Shown here: positions 1 through 11,935 of the stretch, one piece after another
Numbering within the stretch: position 1 is the stretch's first letter
Layout: the number at the start of each line of letters is the position of its first letter
DNA from: Chaetomium olivaceum
Lineage: Eukaryota; Ascomycota; Sordariomycetes; Sordariales; Chaetomiaceae
Direction: 5' to 3'
Length of the DNA: 64,000 nt
NCBI GenBank assembly: GCA_039881045.1
Contig: JAYWVB010000008.1
Coordinates: 310,001-374,000, forward strand
Translations under genes and position numbers: made by a program
Notes under the pieces: model-generated
The model's input: the letters and a program-made list of their open reading frames with translations, nothing else
What the model was told of the DNA's origin: nothing
The model's database searches: none

Positions 1-7
1 ACAGTTC

Positions 8-1158
8 TCACTTAGCGCCGGGTTCCAAGCTTGGAACTGCGCCAACGGAATTCCCGCCCGACTCGCCACATTCGTACACATCATCCCTGTCAGTCACCAC
101 AGGCTCCTCATCACAGTCCTCTGGCCCGCCCGGCATGTTCGGCACAGGAGTCGTAGGCTTTGCCATCGTCTTTCTCCCCGACGTCCCGTTGCTCTGTGTA
201 GTGGTCTTGAGAATGATTTACTGGACACACCAACAAAGCATGCCTGCCCCAGCTAATAGTTCGTTAGAAAGTCGGGGCTGGCGGCGATAGCAACTACACA
301 CCCAAGGAGACGGCGACGGGGCCCCGGACCCCAAGTGCAACAGCGACAACGAAGACGTGGGCCAGCCAAACCTTTACTCTGACGTCCAGGCTATCAGAGG
401 TGTGGAGTCGAATATCTCTTCGGCAGCCGAGTTTGGCGTCCATTTTAGCTAGCACTGGGAGGTTGAGTCTAGCCACTGGAGCCGTTGTTCGTGAGGCTAG
501 CGTTATGATTAGAATGGGTACCGGGATACCCATCCAGGACACTTGTGGCTTGCCCCTTCTCATGGGGGCTCGACGCGGGCGCTCGGTACTTCGCGCGCGC
601 AAAGACGCCAGCATATTCAGGTGGCTATGGGTTAAGATGCCCATCACGCGCAAGAGAGAAGAACGTGTCCGGAGCTGGGGCTGCTCCCGAGTAAGGGGCT
701 TGAAGTCTGTTACTGTCCATGGTAACCACCCCCTTAGCCATCGCCACGCCCACAATACCCATCGCCTGGCCAAGCGCGCGGCCGTCTGCGGTCCGGTACC
801 TTAATTAGCTTGCCCAACCGCTTACCACTCTGCCCGTCCGATTCTAATGACAGTGCCAGCCCCGGCACAGCTTGCTCCAAAATTGGTTACCCTTGGGATG
901 GACGACGGTGACGGTGACACTCTTGCTGAAAGGCGGGCGGGTCTTTCGAAAACGTACTTGCTAGGGAGCTGAACATGGTGTCTCTAGATGGGAGATCATG
1001 ATGAAAAAAAGGCATGCAAAGTCACGGACGCAACTCCAGATTATTCGGGATAAAAGAACAGTCCGCTCCTCAACACCATCCTGCAAGTTTAGGTACCTAC
1101 TCCTTATTGCCGAGTTCGTATACTACCACACCCACACGCATCAGCGGCGTTAATGCCA
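8..1158. other. Left edge, no supported gene
   Basis: No convincing gene is visible here. A 159-codon minus-strand ORF at 294-773 shows no domain and biased composition. A 52-codon minus-strand ORF at 8-166 is acidic and could be the last exon of a gene, but nothing upstream supports it. The segment is best read as intergenic sequence downstream of the iron transporter. Confidence 0.4.
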
Positions 1159-1961
1159 TCACGAACTCCCGGCGTTATCCAACGCCCGTACAATGCCGTA
1201 ACTCGTGCCAGCCGCCAGCACGCCCACTACCAGCGTCTGCATCGCCCCCCAAACGCCCGCCTTACGGGTCCGAATGGCAACCCAGTTCTTCAAGAACCCA
1301 AATATCAACAGAATGACCACCGTAATCGCGCATGATACCAGCAGCGCCTTATCCGTCCGCTCCAGAAAGAAATACGGCAGCATGGGGATCAGCCCGCCCA
1401 CAAAATAGCTCAGCCCCATCGTCGCGCCCGAGATCCACGCGCGGCCGGCATCGGGCTCGGGAAGGCGCAGCTCAAAGTCCATCATGAAGCGCACCCACTG
1501 CTCCTTGGAGGCCGTCAGCTCCCGCACGAGCGGCTCTGCGGCGGCCTGGCTGACGCCGTACCCGGCGAGGATCTCGTGGATCTCGGCGCGCTCCATGGCC
1601 GGCATCGTGTCGACTTCGGAGCATTCGCGTGCGTATTCAGCTTCCCTGTTCCAAGGTGTGTGTAAGTTATGAGAACCTCGGTGGCGGGGGACAGGGTCAC
1701 TCAAACGCACCAATGCTGCCGCTCCGTATCCGCCGCGAGATACGCACCCAGCCCCATGCTAATCATTCCACTGCAAAGCTCCGCCAACCCACCCATGATG
1801 ACAATCTTGGAGTTGCCGAGCGACGACAGCCCCGCGGTCAGGGCAAACGGCACGGTCAGGCCATCGGAGAAACCGATGATGACATCGCGTAGCACGGCAT
1901 CGTATTGGCCGGTGTGTGCCTCGACATGGGGGCGCTCCGGTTGGGGTGTGCTGGAGGACAT
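1159..1961 (-). CDS. CCC1/VIT1-family vacuolar iron (Fe2+/Mn2+) transporter
   Basis: Two exons, complement(join(1159..1645,1711..1961)), give 245 residues, a usual length for fungal CCC1 relatives. Family members move cytosolic Fe2+ or Mn2+ into the vacuole. The N-terminal half carries the diagnostic segment RDVIIGFSDGLTVPFALTAG followed by a second helix with GLAELCSGMISMGLGAYLAA. The C-terminal half has a long acidic or amphipathic stretch and three more hydrophobic helices. The 65-bp intron has donor GTGCGT and acceptor ACAG, and joins H-W to E-A-E in the expected frame. The start at MSSSTPQP is chosen because the family core begins soon after it. An in-frame ATG at 2168 would add about 69 low-complexity residues and cannot be excluded. 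Family assignment is secure, but the transported metal is inferred. Confidence 0.9.
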
Positions 1962-2582
1962 GCGGTTGGCGATCTTGGGGCGGAGACGCGTCGGGGAGGG
2001 GGGGGGTGGCGGCCGAGGCGAGGCCGCGCGAGAGGAGAGGGGGTTTCGGCGGAGGAGGAGTGAGACATCTTGCAAAGGCAAGGTAATGTTGGGAAAGTGC
2101 AAAAGTGAATGTGTAAAATCGCCGTGTTGGCGATTACTGATTGAGATGGTATTATCCATCAATCCCACATCTCAATTGATGAGCGAGTGACGGGACTCTG
2201 CCGTTGTTGCAGTTTGGTTGATGCGGTCTGCAAATGATGCATGCAGTCTTCAGCCGGAAACTGATGGCGCGGGTCTTGAAAATGGAAAATTCCGATTTTA
2301 ATTTCACAAGAAGAAAGTCAATTGTGAATTCTGTACTATAAAAGAAGCAGCGCTTCTTCATCGACGACACTAACGGCGATGCTGTGTTTGATGTGCCTCG
2401 GGACGATGCGATGTTCACACAGTGGAGCGAGCTGGGCACCAGGGATAGGGACAACGAGGAAGCTACTCAGGGTTAGGGTGTTTATGTTTTCGGGCCGGTG
2501 TGTGGCTCACCCGAGGATTTGCTGCCGACTCAGCTCGAATCGCAAAACACAAGGGCGAAAAAAAAAATCAAAAAGATGATTT
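1962..2582. other. Intergenic between iron transporter and tRNA
   Basis: This holds the promoter and 5' leader of the leftward iron transporter. Apart from a C/G-rich, low-complexity stretch near 1990-2050 (which could be coding if the upstream ATG is used) nothing is recognisable. Confidence 0.4.
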
Positions 2583-2669
2583 TGACAAGGACGAGATTCG
2601 AACTCGCGCGGTTTCCCACTGGTGGTAAATAACCTAAAACCAGCGCCTTAACCACTCGGCCACCTTGCC
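2583..2669 (-). tRNA. tRNA-Leu(UAG) with a 9-nt intron
   Basis: The reverse strand folds into a class II tRNA. The 7-bp acceptor stem GGCAAGG/CCTTGTC has one G-U pair and discriminator A. The D arm contains GCCGAGTGGTTAAGGC. The anticodon stem is CTGGT/ACCAG, with anticodon TAG at 2634-2636. A long variable arm follows, and the T arm has loop TTCGAAT. Nine extra bases sit between anticodon position 37 and position 38, the canonical place for a tRNA intron. The long variable arm and anticodon agree on leucine. It stands alone, between two protein genes. Confidence 0.93.
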
Positions 2670-3415
2670 ATATCCTAATTTATGCCAGGCATAGGTCTTG
2701 AATCCCAGCTTCCGGGAATGCCCTCCTCGAAACTGACTGAATCCGGAGAGGCAGTGTACGACCGGGGCATTGTACAGTATTAGATCGTGAAGGATCTCGA
2801 GCAGCGATTTATCTCTAGATCTACCTGGTTCCACTCTCTATCTTTGTTTAACTCGGATGTTGCGCCGGAAAACGATTAGTTGACTGCTCCCACGAGGTGA
2901 CAAAGAAGGAACCCCTAGCACAAAGCCGATGAATTTACAAGCCAATACTAGGTATCTCCTCAAACAAAGCTAAATAGAGCTCTGGACCTTTGAGCTCTAT
3001 TTCAGTTTCGCAAACTCCGTAGACCAATCTCACCGAAAGCTTTTACAGTAATGAGCTCAGCCAGATGCCTTGACGAAACGAATTGCTGCGCGGGAGATCC
3101 CTTTTCTTGTCATACCTACCCCCGGCTCTTACAAACAGCGCAATTTTCCCCGGGATCTAAGCAATACTTTTGACAAGCGTGCCATATTAAACGATTTAAC
3201 AGCCCCTGTATTGCACCGCCCACGGCCCCGATGGAGACATCTAGCAAAAGAGTCCAACCAGTAACTACCGAAGGGGAACCACCCTCAAGGATACGGACCA
3301 AGGCCCGATACTCTACACCACCTCGTCATTCGGCAACACTAAAACCAGCAAGTCTCAACGCTAAAAAAGCTGTGAAGCAAAAAGAAACGAACAAGCCGGG
3401 AGGAGGGCCAAAAAG
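2670..3415. other. Intergenic or 5' region of the Lys/Pro-rich gene
   Basis: No separate gene is supported. A frame at 3231-3437 (starting METSSKRV) has a composition like the next gene, basic with Thr and Pro, and could be its true first exon. I could not find a convincing splice or frame bridge between the two. Confidence 0.35.
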
Positions 3416-6347
3416 ATGGTTCCTCACGAGTCTGTAAGCAGCGGGCGGATGACTCGGTCCATGACAGCCTCACAGGGAGCGGATGCCCAGCCCGAAGCCG
3501 AACGTTCCGCCGATAATGCCAACCAGGACCGCTCACATCCGGCGGAAGCACCCAAACCCGTCAACAGGGTTAGGAAAAAGGCAACGGCCGAACCCAAGGC
3601 CAAGGCACCGAAGGGCGAAGCGGCTACCCCCAAGGCCAAGACCACAGCGAAACAGCGGCTTCCGTTAGGAAAACAGGGGTCGCCAATATCCAGTTTGCAA
3701 GAAGCAGCAGGGCCCCAATTGCAACCCAAAAGCCCACCCACAGGTAGTCTCACTGAAGCCATCGCACTCTCAGCCAAGAAGCCGGCGCCCCGGTACCAAC
3801 GCCCTAAAGCTGCCGACTTTTACGAGGAGCCGAAGGCCCTAAAGACGTTAGAAGATCCCGCAAGTTCAACACCGTCAAAGCCCACACCCGATAACACTGT
3901 GAAGAAGCAGACGGCTGTTCCGGTACCTCCACCGCCCCCGATCCCGTGGGATATATACGGCATCGTGGACCATCTGGAAATACAAAAACCAAGCCCAAGC
4001 CAGTGGAAGAAACGAAGAAATCGAATACCCAAGCATTAAAAGAAGCCGCCGCAGGTTACCCAAAATATTTCTCGTCAAAATGTTCCCGGCCCCTTACTGA
4101 AAGAGACAGCTTCTGGCCTTTCGCTACCAGCGACGGGTAGCGCTGCAGCGATAGAGGAAGACCTCAGCGGAGACCACGAAGCCGACCCCCACGACAAGTC
4201 CATGGACGCGGATTACATCCCCCTCGGCCCCGGGCCAATGCCCAAAATCCCGAAGCTCCCAAAAGCCCCCAAGAAGCGGCCCAAGAAGCAGCGGCCCGCT
4301 CCCCTCTCCCAAGTCTCATCAGAGCCCGACGGTGACGTTCACCCCGCTCTTGCCGACACGCCGTACCCGTCCCCACAACCACCACACAAGCAGTCAGCCG
4401 TATCGCCAATGCTGGCCCCCCCACCACAACCACCACCGCCTCTCTCTCCTCCTCCTGCTCCCCTTTCATCGGCCCCACTTCCGACTGCCCGCCTTCCGCC
4501 TGTTGCGGTCGACGACGCACCCGAAGCCGACCCGGCCATATGGGATCTCGGAACAGACACCTCACCGCTCCACGCCATTGAGCGAGCCCGCGCGCGCCCG
4601 GGAAATGTCTACTGCGAGACGTGCTTCCGCGATGACCTCGCCCGGTGGATCAGGATCCGCGACGGCGTGATGCGTGTCCTGCACTTGCTTGGCGGCGACA
4701 AAGCGCTGGAGGAACTGCGAACCTTGTCGTTGGAGGCCGAGGAGGCGGAGATGTCCTCGACGGAAGAGTACCAAGCGAGTCGTGCAAGGCGCAATGGGCC
4801 CAGGAGTCCGCCGCCACCGGAGTATGTGTCGTCCAGTTCGGAGTCTGAAAGTGAAGAAGCCGGACCAACTGTGACGGCTAAGAAAATCATAGTCATGTCG
4901 GACTATGGGCAGAGTTGGGAAGCGCCACACTTCAACGAGTACCCGTCAGACATCGTCGGTCTGGTGTTGCTACGGATATTGGCCGAGCGGCCTACCTCTG
5001 GTCTTAAGCGCGCCGAAAAAGATGAAGTGAGCGAGCTACTCGAAGGCTTGCGCCAGGATATTGGTATTGGGCCGAGGTTCTTCGACGCGATGGCAACTGT
5101 GGCTAGAAACCTGGTTGTGCGTTGGCGGATGAAGAGATTACCAAAGAGCATCCTCAAGCAACCAGACAACCGAGGCAAAACCGGTCATTGGTGGTGGGGG
5201 TTCGACGACGCGTTACAGACAGCGCACAAGAAGATATCTACGGAGACCTTCTTACCATCTTTGTTCGTGAGCACTCTCGCGACCAAGGCTCGCGATGCGT
5301 CGCTTGGGGCTCTCACGGCAAAAGAGGCTGCCACCGCCCAGAACTACGCAGGCAGTCATGGCAAAACCACGTCTCGCCAAACCGTGACCCTCACAGAGCT
5401 GGAGAAAGCGCTCGGCATGGCCATCCCCAGCAACGCCTTTCTCAAATCCATCGGAGACCAGCTCGCCCTCGCAAAACATCAGCTCAACCCCACCACTACC
5501 AGTGAATCTACAACAAACAAGCAAAAGCAGAACCAGAACCAAAAGCGCGACCTCGACCTCGAACCCTCTCCCTCTCCCTCCTCCCCCACCCCCTCCCCAA
5601 ACGCCGCAAACCCAACACCACCACCTCCCCGCCCATCCGCATCACACCACCACCGCCAGCCCCAAACCCCGACGCCAAAAAACCCGCCGCAGCCGCCGCC
5701 ATCCCCCTCCCTGCACCCACTGCTCCGAGTCCACCGCATCCCACCACCGCCGCGCCCGCCGCGCCCGCCCCTGGGCCGTGGGCCAAGACAACGCCGACCC
5801 GCTGCACCGCGACCGCGACACCCACGTCGTCGTGAAGCCGTGGACGCGGCCCTTGGCCTGGGCGTTTCCACACCTGCCGCCGGCTGCTGCGGCGCGGGTG
5901 CACACGGGGGACGACTGGCTGAGGCTGGTGCGGGCGGAGAGGGCGGTAAGGGGGGTGGAGGTGCTGCCACCGTCGGCGCTTTTGGGGCAGGCCCGGCTGG
6001 GGGGGGAGGTTGGAGTTGAAGAGGCGGAGGAGGAGGGTGCGGAGCAGGGAGGGAAGGCGGTGGTCAGGTTTATGGTGGATTTGGCGGGGGGGCGGACACG
6101 GGTGGTGTTGGTGCGGATGAAGGGGGTTTTTGAGGTGCTTCTTGGTCTTGGTCTTGGTGGTGGTGGTGGTGGTGCAAGGCAGGGTGGTAGGGGGGTTGGT
6201 GGGAGTGGGAGCCGCAGTCAAGTGCGGTTCGCTCCGGCGCCCGTGATGGTGCGGGAGACGACCGGGGCAGTGATGGGGGCGGCCAGGTGGGTGGGGATGT
6301 GGGAAAATTGGAGGGGTGGAAGGTTGGAAGGGTCGAGGTTTGTGTGA
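3416..6347 (+). CDS. Large Lys/Pro-rich protein of unknown function, frame broken
   Basis: I do not recognise the family. One frame is open from 3416 to a TAA at 4037-4039, then open again in the same frame from 4040 to 6019. The first part is basic and rich in Lys, Ala and Pro. The middle part (about 4590-5480) looks globular, with a CxxC pair in VYCETC, a charged helix-rich stretch and a Ser/Glu patch. After about 5560 the sensible reading moves, probably through a second frame near 5600-5720, into the frame ending at 6347, which contains a second CxxC (CTHC) and a well-behaved segment around DDWLRLVRAERAV. The changes fall in proline or poly-C low-complexity sequence. They may be introns I cannot place, base errors, or decay. 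It could be nuclear, given its basic character, but this is a guess. Confidence 0.45.
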
Positions 6348-8397
6348 GTTTGGCGCTCAAAAACATCAAAAACACAGCCGTTTGGCCGAGTGGTCGAAGG
6401 CGCCAGTTGTGGGGGCGATAAGCAAGGGTGTTGATAAGATAGCGATAGGCGGCTTGGCACATGGGCGGGCACGTGACAGTACCACAACCAAAACCTCTCC
6501 CCTTTCCGTTACGACTTTGCGATTTTTCTGTCTCACTTTCCGTCTCACTGCCGTTTGGCGAGACCTCGTCTCACCAGTGGTTTGTGGCGCCGTAACGGTT
6601 TCAGAGGATGCACCCACTTGCTTGTTTTACTGGAGTTTCTCGTAATGGTTTAGCTAGCATGAAAGGCATGGAAACGCGAATCGCAAGTCAAAGCTTGTTT
6701 GCATCGTCTCCGTGGGGAAGCAAATAATGAAACCAAATGCCAAGTGTTGGTAGCGGGGAGTTGGGTCGTTGAGTGCTCAAGTGCTCGGCACTTGGCACGC
6801 CCTCGATCGATCCAGTCACCCCAAACCCTTCATTCATCTTTGCCCACCCACCACCAAGGGGAAAGTCCATGTGTTGGTGTAACCTCGCGGTATTGGATCG
6901 GGTGTTACCTTCTTCGCTTGGAAAATATACACATACGTTGGAGGGTTATAGATTACTACCGAGACGACTTCCTTGACCTTTACCATTCTCCCGTTATCGA
7001 CTTGCATCTCGCTCCAAGCGACTGGAGGAAAAAACAGCCCGCCGCCTTCATCGCAGATCCCAACGGCAATGTTGATCGGCGGCTTCGAGATCGACATGAC
7101 TTTCACCGAACCATGGACTGCTGTCGAGCCGCTGCATTGCCATTCTGCAGCTCGCAGGGGAGCCCCCACACATCTGAAACGGCTGTTGAAGGGGCTCAGA
7201 AACCCCCGCCGATGACCTCATTGTCAAACCTGAGCGAACGGTGATCCCGGGTGAGAGCTTACGAGGCACGAGGCGAAGCAAAGTCGAAAAAAAAAAAAAT
7301 AGCACTGTGTTTACGGCTTCAAGAAATCGCCATGTTCCAAAAAAATCACAATCATAAGAATCGATGCTAAAATGGTCGGAAAGAAATGGACAGATTGAAG
7401 GAGGTCCCTTCCTGCCAATCCTCACAGCCAATTCCCGCCAGGAATCAAGGACGCAGTTGAAGATCTGCTGATCTCAAACCTGGTTGTGGCATGGGCGTAC
7501 CGCTCACCCCGAACGGGTGGCCACACCGAACGGCGTCAACTCGGGCGGGTGGTTTGACTGATGCATGCTCAGCGCAGCCAGGCAAGCGCTGAATCTCTAT
7601 TGGCACATACTCGATGATCACCAAAAACGCTTTCAACCTGTCACATTCCGAAGGACTGATCCCCAGCGGTGTTTCTATTACATTTTATGAGAAAAGTCGT
7701 TCTCCTTCCGAGTCACCTAATCTGGTTGAGGGATGGACTGATCTCCATGTTCAAGTTCAGTTTTGTGTTCCCCTCGGCTAAGCCGTGTTGGACAGTATTT
7801 GAGGGCCTGATGGAGTTTTTAAATAACAGTCAGGTAATCGTTCACATGAGTTTGTCCGATACTGTGCGGACGCGTCATATTGCCTCCCCAGGGTGGCTGC
7901 ACATAACTGCCTTCGTTTCCTCAGCCAGCTCACACGTTTCCACGCTTCCCCTGACAAGCATCCATTATCCCTGCTGTCTTATACCTCCCCTCGCGGTCCC
8001 TGAATAAGTTTTCACCACCGTCACACCCGTTCTGTCGTACCCTGTCCCACTGCCGTCCTTTCTTCCGTTCGTTTTGTTTCATCTTTCCCATACTTTGACT
8101 TGTTATTATCTTACTTTTTGGACCCCTCTGCAAGTCAAGAACAGGTCCTCGCCTTCTCTTCTCAACGATCTCGGCCAAACTTGAGATCGAACTTTCCTCA
8201 GCAACATCCCATCGCGGTTGCCGTTCTCGAATGCTCAAGTCGCACCTTCCCCACGACTTGAAACGGCCAGGCTACCGTCCCGATTTTGCAGTGGCAGGAG
8301 CAGGCCAACTCCCGTCTACTGCAACTGTGTCTCTCCACTGAATCTCTCGTTCTCTGATCCGAGTAGAGATCACACGCCCATCGGCAATAACCTCACC
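6348..8397. other. Long intergenic region and 5' leader of the GT31 gene
   Basis: It holds a tRNA-like half at 6378-6407 and no supported protein gene. A minus-strand ORF at 6834-7169 has beta-like composition but no recognisable domain or splice partner. From about 7900 to 8397 the plus strand becomes pyrimidine-rich, as expected for the promoter and leader of the following gene. Confidence 0.4.
6378..6407 (+). pseudogene. 5' half of a tRNA-Leu-like sequence
   Basis: The bases from 6378 read like the acceptor, D arm and start of the anticodon arm of a leucine tRNA, including the A-box-like TGGCCGAGTGGT. No matching T arm (GTTCGA box) or 3' acceptor strand is found in the following 150 bases. 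It is therefore a tRNA fragment or the head of a tRNA-derived element, not a working gene. Confidence 0.35.
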
Positions 8398-10069
8398 ATG
8401 GGCGCCACAATACCCCGACACCGCATCTTCAGCATGCGGAATACCTTGTTACGGGCACTCATCCTCGCCGTCACCATGTTCGCCATCGGCGGGGTATTCC
8501 TTCCACCCGACGTCGATGTGAGGGCAGCCATTCTCAAAACAGCTGCTTCTGCGCGTGAGGCAATGACCCTGCAAACACCCATGGGTCGCCCTGAATCTGC
8601 CGGCTGGGGACCGGGCGGAGAGTCGGGCGATAAGGATGTGGATGAAGGCCAGCCAACAATATCCAACTCATCCCACGTCATGACCTGCGGCTACGACATG
8701 AACCGCCTCAAGAAGTGGCAGGAACTCTACGGCCTCGAGGAAAGCTTCGAGTACACGAAACGCTATGTGCAGACCAGCCGACAGGACATCCCGAGGAAGT
8801 CAGTCACGCGCCTTGACCAAGACTTCCTCGCCGACGCCGTAAAGGTGATCGATGTGAACAAGCAATACCAGGCCGAGACATGCCCGGAGCCCCTTGTTGC
8901 CCCGGTTACTATATCTCCCTTCCCGAGCACGGCCAACGCATCCGACTTCATGTTTGGCGTATCGACGACCTACAAGCGGTTTGTCGATGTGCGGACCAGC
9001 CCGATCAACGAGTGGTCCTACTGGCTCACCGATGGTAAGGGGAAGTCCAACGGTGGGAAGCTCGTGCTGCTCCTACTGGACGCCTCGGATGATCAGCTTG
9101 AAGACGCTTACAGCAAGCTCGCCAATGTCGGCATCGACGTGGACGTGTACCGGTCGGATCCCAGCCTCATCATGGCGGTGCGCTACCTTGCCCTCGCCCC
9201 TAGGCTATACAACCACCCCGAACGCGTCAACAAGAAGTGGCTTGTGATTTGTGACGACGACACCTTTTTCCCATCATTCAACGCGCTTGCCGATAGATTC
9301 AGTCAATACAACCACGAACAGCCCATGTACATCGGTACCTTCTCCGAAGACGTCAACAACATCCAGCGGCACGGGTCGCAGGCATTCGGCGGCGCCGGCG
9401 TGTTTCTCAGCGTGCCCATGGCCGAGATTATTGCCAACCGCTTCCAATCCTGCAGCAGCGACCACAAGATCCGCCAGTCCGACACGGGCTGGGGCCCGCA
9501 GGGCGACATCATGCTGCGCATGTGCATTTACGACAACTCCGAGGTCAGGCTCACGCTACTCAACCGACCTCTGGCAGCTAGACCTCTTCGGTGACCCGGC
9601 GGGCTTCTACGAGTCCGGCATCAAGCCGCTGTCTCTGCACCACTACCGCGGCGGCATCTGGCACGTGGCCCACCCGTGGCACTACACCAAGGTGGCGCAC
9701 GCCTGCGGCGAGGACTGCACCATGCAGCGGTTTCAGACCGCCGACGACTTCATCATTTCTAATGGGTACAGCATCGCCTACTACCCGCGCGGCATCGATT
9801 TTGATCTAGACCAGTTCGAGGCCACCTTCCGCCCAGCGCCGGATGACAAGGGGTGGAACCTGGACTTCATGATGGGCCCGCAGCGGCCCCCACTCCGCAA
9901 GACGGGGCGCAAGATCGCGTGGGAGCTGCTCGAGGCCAGTGTCAACGAGGACGGCACTGTCAGCCAAGTGTACGTGTGCAAAAAGACTGATGGGCGGTGG
10001 ACGAACGGGGATGGGTCGCCCATGAATAACCGCGATGGGATCATCGAGCTTGTGTGGCTGCCAGAATAG
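8398..10069 (+). CDS. Fringe-like family 31 glycosyltransferase, one-base frameshift
   Basis: A type II Golgi-style membrane protein of about 556 residues if read through one shift. A short basic N-terminus is followed by one hydrophobic anchor (LLRALILAVTMFAIGGVFL). The catalytic region has the metal-binding DDD motif in VICDDDTFFPS, and then the conserved FGGAGVFLS and QGDIMLRMC segments. The downstream part, with LWQLDLFGDPAGFYESG and HYRGGIWHVAHPWH, is typical of the ascomycete branch of GT31. Members transfer sugars to glycoproteins or glycolipids. The start at 8398 has a strong CACCATGG context and leads straight into the anchor. The frame changes at 9564-9565, where one C of AACC appears extra. 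Upstream and downstream halves are otherwise fully conserved in style, with no intron signals. The gene is a young pseudogene or contains a base error. Confidence 0.85.
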
Positions 10070-10522
10070 TAGGCGGTCCGAGGTCTTTCCTTTGTTTTTA
10101 TTTCGATCTTGATGTCAAACATCATCATTCACTTTTTTTTTCAATACCATTTCCCCTAGCTTTGGTGGGGATTAGGGAGGCTGTTGGCGTAAGGAAGCAA
10201 ACGGGCATTAGAGGGCGTTTATATTGGGTTTATGATGGGCAAAGTAGATGAGTGGTGTTGTGGGGTATTGGCGAGGAGGTCTAAGACTCTGCTCTGGAGC
10301 CACGTGTATTTCCTTAAAGCGGGGATTATTTTATCTACTACCATCTCACAACACTTGGTGCGTTTTAACGGAAGCGCACCTCGCCTGGTACATGCATACC
10401 CGGCCCCAACCTTGCCCATGTCTCGTCGCTGTCTACAATCAACCGGAATGCTGAGAACCACCACATATCAGGAGGCCCCTCCAACACTGATGACGCGAGT
10501 ATGAAGCCCAGCCGTGCCCTCA
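10070..10522. other. 3' intergenic between convergent genes
   Basis: The short convergent spacer between the glycosyltransferase and the hydrolase has a T-rich stretch just after 10110 that fits a 3' end. No other feature is seen. Confidence 0.4.
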
Positions 10523-11518
10523 CTACCTCCCGCTCAATAACCTCCTCCCCCACAAAAACACCAAAACACACTTCCCAATCACACGCCCCATCGCCAGCGG
10601 CAACCCAAACCGCAACCACGTCCCCGGCTGCCACAACCTCGCCGCCGGCACCACCACCACCTCCCCATCAACCACCTCCCCATCCACCTCCCCCCCCGAC
10701 ACCACAACCTCCCCTCCAGCAGTAAACGCCCTCACCGCCTCCAGCACAATCCCCACCGTCTCCTCCGCCCGACTCAAAAACACCGAATGCCCCGCCGCCA
10801 CCTCGCGATGCTCCACCCGCACCCCCATCCCCCTCGCCACACCAACCTGCAGCCGCTGCACCGCCACCGGCAACCCCCGGTCCAGCCTCGTCCCGACATA
10901 CCACACCCCCGTCCGATACAGATCCCGCCAGCCCGCATACGCGTGCTCTCCGCCCTCGAACAGCGCGCGGAGGGATTGCGGGCGCAGTTGCGCGGTGCGG
11001 CGCGCGGCTTCGGCGGGGGGCAGGTCGTGGTAGAAGAACGTTGTCGGGGCCACGGTGAGGTCGGCGAAGCCGGTGAGCCGGTTGACGCGCCATGTGGGGG
11101 GCGGGCGGTTGAGGAAGGGCGCCATGAAGCTGAAGCCGGTGAGGGTGAAGCCTGAGGCGAGGAGGATGAGGCCGGTGACGTGCCCGTTTGGGGAGTTGGT
11201 TTTGGAGGGGGCATGGGTGGTGGGTTGGGGGGTTTGCGGGACGGTCAGGCCTTTGATGGCGCTGTTGCCCACCATGCCGCCGTAGGAGTGGGCGAGGACG
11301 ACGACGTCGCGGCCGGAGGTGGTTTCATGGGTTATGGCGTTGCGAGCGGCGTCCAGGTCGTCTTTGAAGGTTGCGTTCGGGTCGCCGGTTGTGGAGGGCA
11401 GCGTGATGGCGACGCATTTGAGGTGGTGCTCCTCTTCGAGGAGCTTGATGACCTTGTCGTAGCAGGTAGGTTGGTGCCAAGCACCGGGGATAAAAACGAG
11501 TGTTGGTGCATTGGTCAT
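10523..11518 (-). CDS. Alpha/beta-hydrolase fold protein (esterase-like)
   Basis: An intronless 331-residue protein. The N-terminus APTLVFIPGAWHQPTCYDKV is the classical first strand and oxyanion loop of small alpha/beta hydrolases. The nucleophile elbow is AHSYGG near residue 97. A histidine in EVAAGHSVFLSR near residue 244 is placed to complete the triad. The last 80 residues are Val/Gly-rich and end in a basic hydrophobic segment, longer than in many relatives. There is no signal peptide, so it is probably cytosolic. Family members hydrolyse esters or act beside secondary-metabolite genes, but no such genes lie next to it, so the substrate is unknown. The ATG at 11518 is directly before the conserved strand and is well supported. 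Confidence 0.85.
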   Translation of the reverse strand: MTNAPTLVFIPGAWHQPTCYDKVIKLLEEEHHLKCVAITLPSTTGDPNATFKDDLDAARNAITHETTSGRDVVVLAHSYGGMVGNSAIKGLTVPQTPQPTTHAPSKTNSPNGHVTGLILLASGFTLTGFSFMAPFLNRPPPTWRVNRLTGFADLTVAPTTFFYHDLPPAEAARRTAQLRPQSLRALFEGGEHAYAGWRDLYRTGVWYVGTRLDRGLPVAVQRLQVGVARGMGVRVEHREVAAGHSVFLSRAEETVGIVLEAVRAFTAGGEVVVSGGEVDGEVVDGEVVVVPAARLWQPGTWLRFGLPLAMGRVIGKCVLVFLWGRRLLSGR

Positions 11519-11935
11519 TGTGGAGATGACTGACGCCGTCAGGTGTGCTTCTCAGTGCGGGTGAGGCAATGTTTGCAAGTGGTTGTTGCTTAAGGGGTGA
11601 GGTGACGTTGAAGCAGAGGCAGGGATTTCGAGCTTGGCCCGTTCCGGCGCTTCGGTGTTCGGACCAGTGGACGTGCCGAAGGGCGAGAGCAGCCGGGTCT
11701 TGCATCCCTACCAAAGCAACATGTTCATGAAAAACGTGAATAAGCTTAGAATATCTGCAATACCACGCTAGAGGGTATTCTACTTCGCAATACAGTATCA
11801 GAAACCATTGGCTCCGGATCATATCATAAGTCGTGCCTCATCAGACCCTTCCCATCAGACCCTTCTCATCCACACGCCTTCATTCTCACTCACCAATATC
11901 CCATCCATCATTAACGGTAACTAACTCATTTTCGC
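11519..11935. other. Promoter region of the hydrolase / 3' end of the SYLF gene
   Basis: This is a 417-bp spacer. It must hold the hydrolase promoter and the 3' end of the SYLF gene. No repeats or RNA genes are seen. Confidence 0.4.

Noticed and set aside
294..773. 159-codon minus ORF at the left edge
   Set aside because: No domain, Arg/Pro-biased composition, overlapping ORFs on the other strand, no splice partner.
4164..6221. Several long minus-strand ORFs opposite the Lys/Pro-rich gene
   Set aside because: Composition is the reverse-frame image of Pro/Lys-rich and poly-C coding DNA.
6834..7169. 111-codon minus ORF with beta-like composition
   Set aside because: Reads somewhat like protein but has no recognisable family and no upstream exon; evidence too thin.
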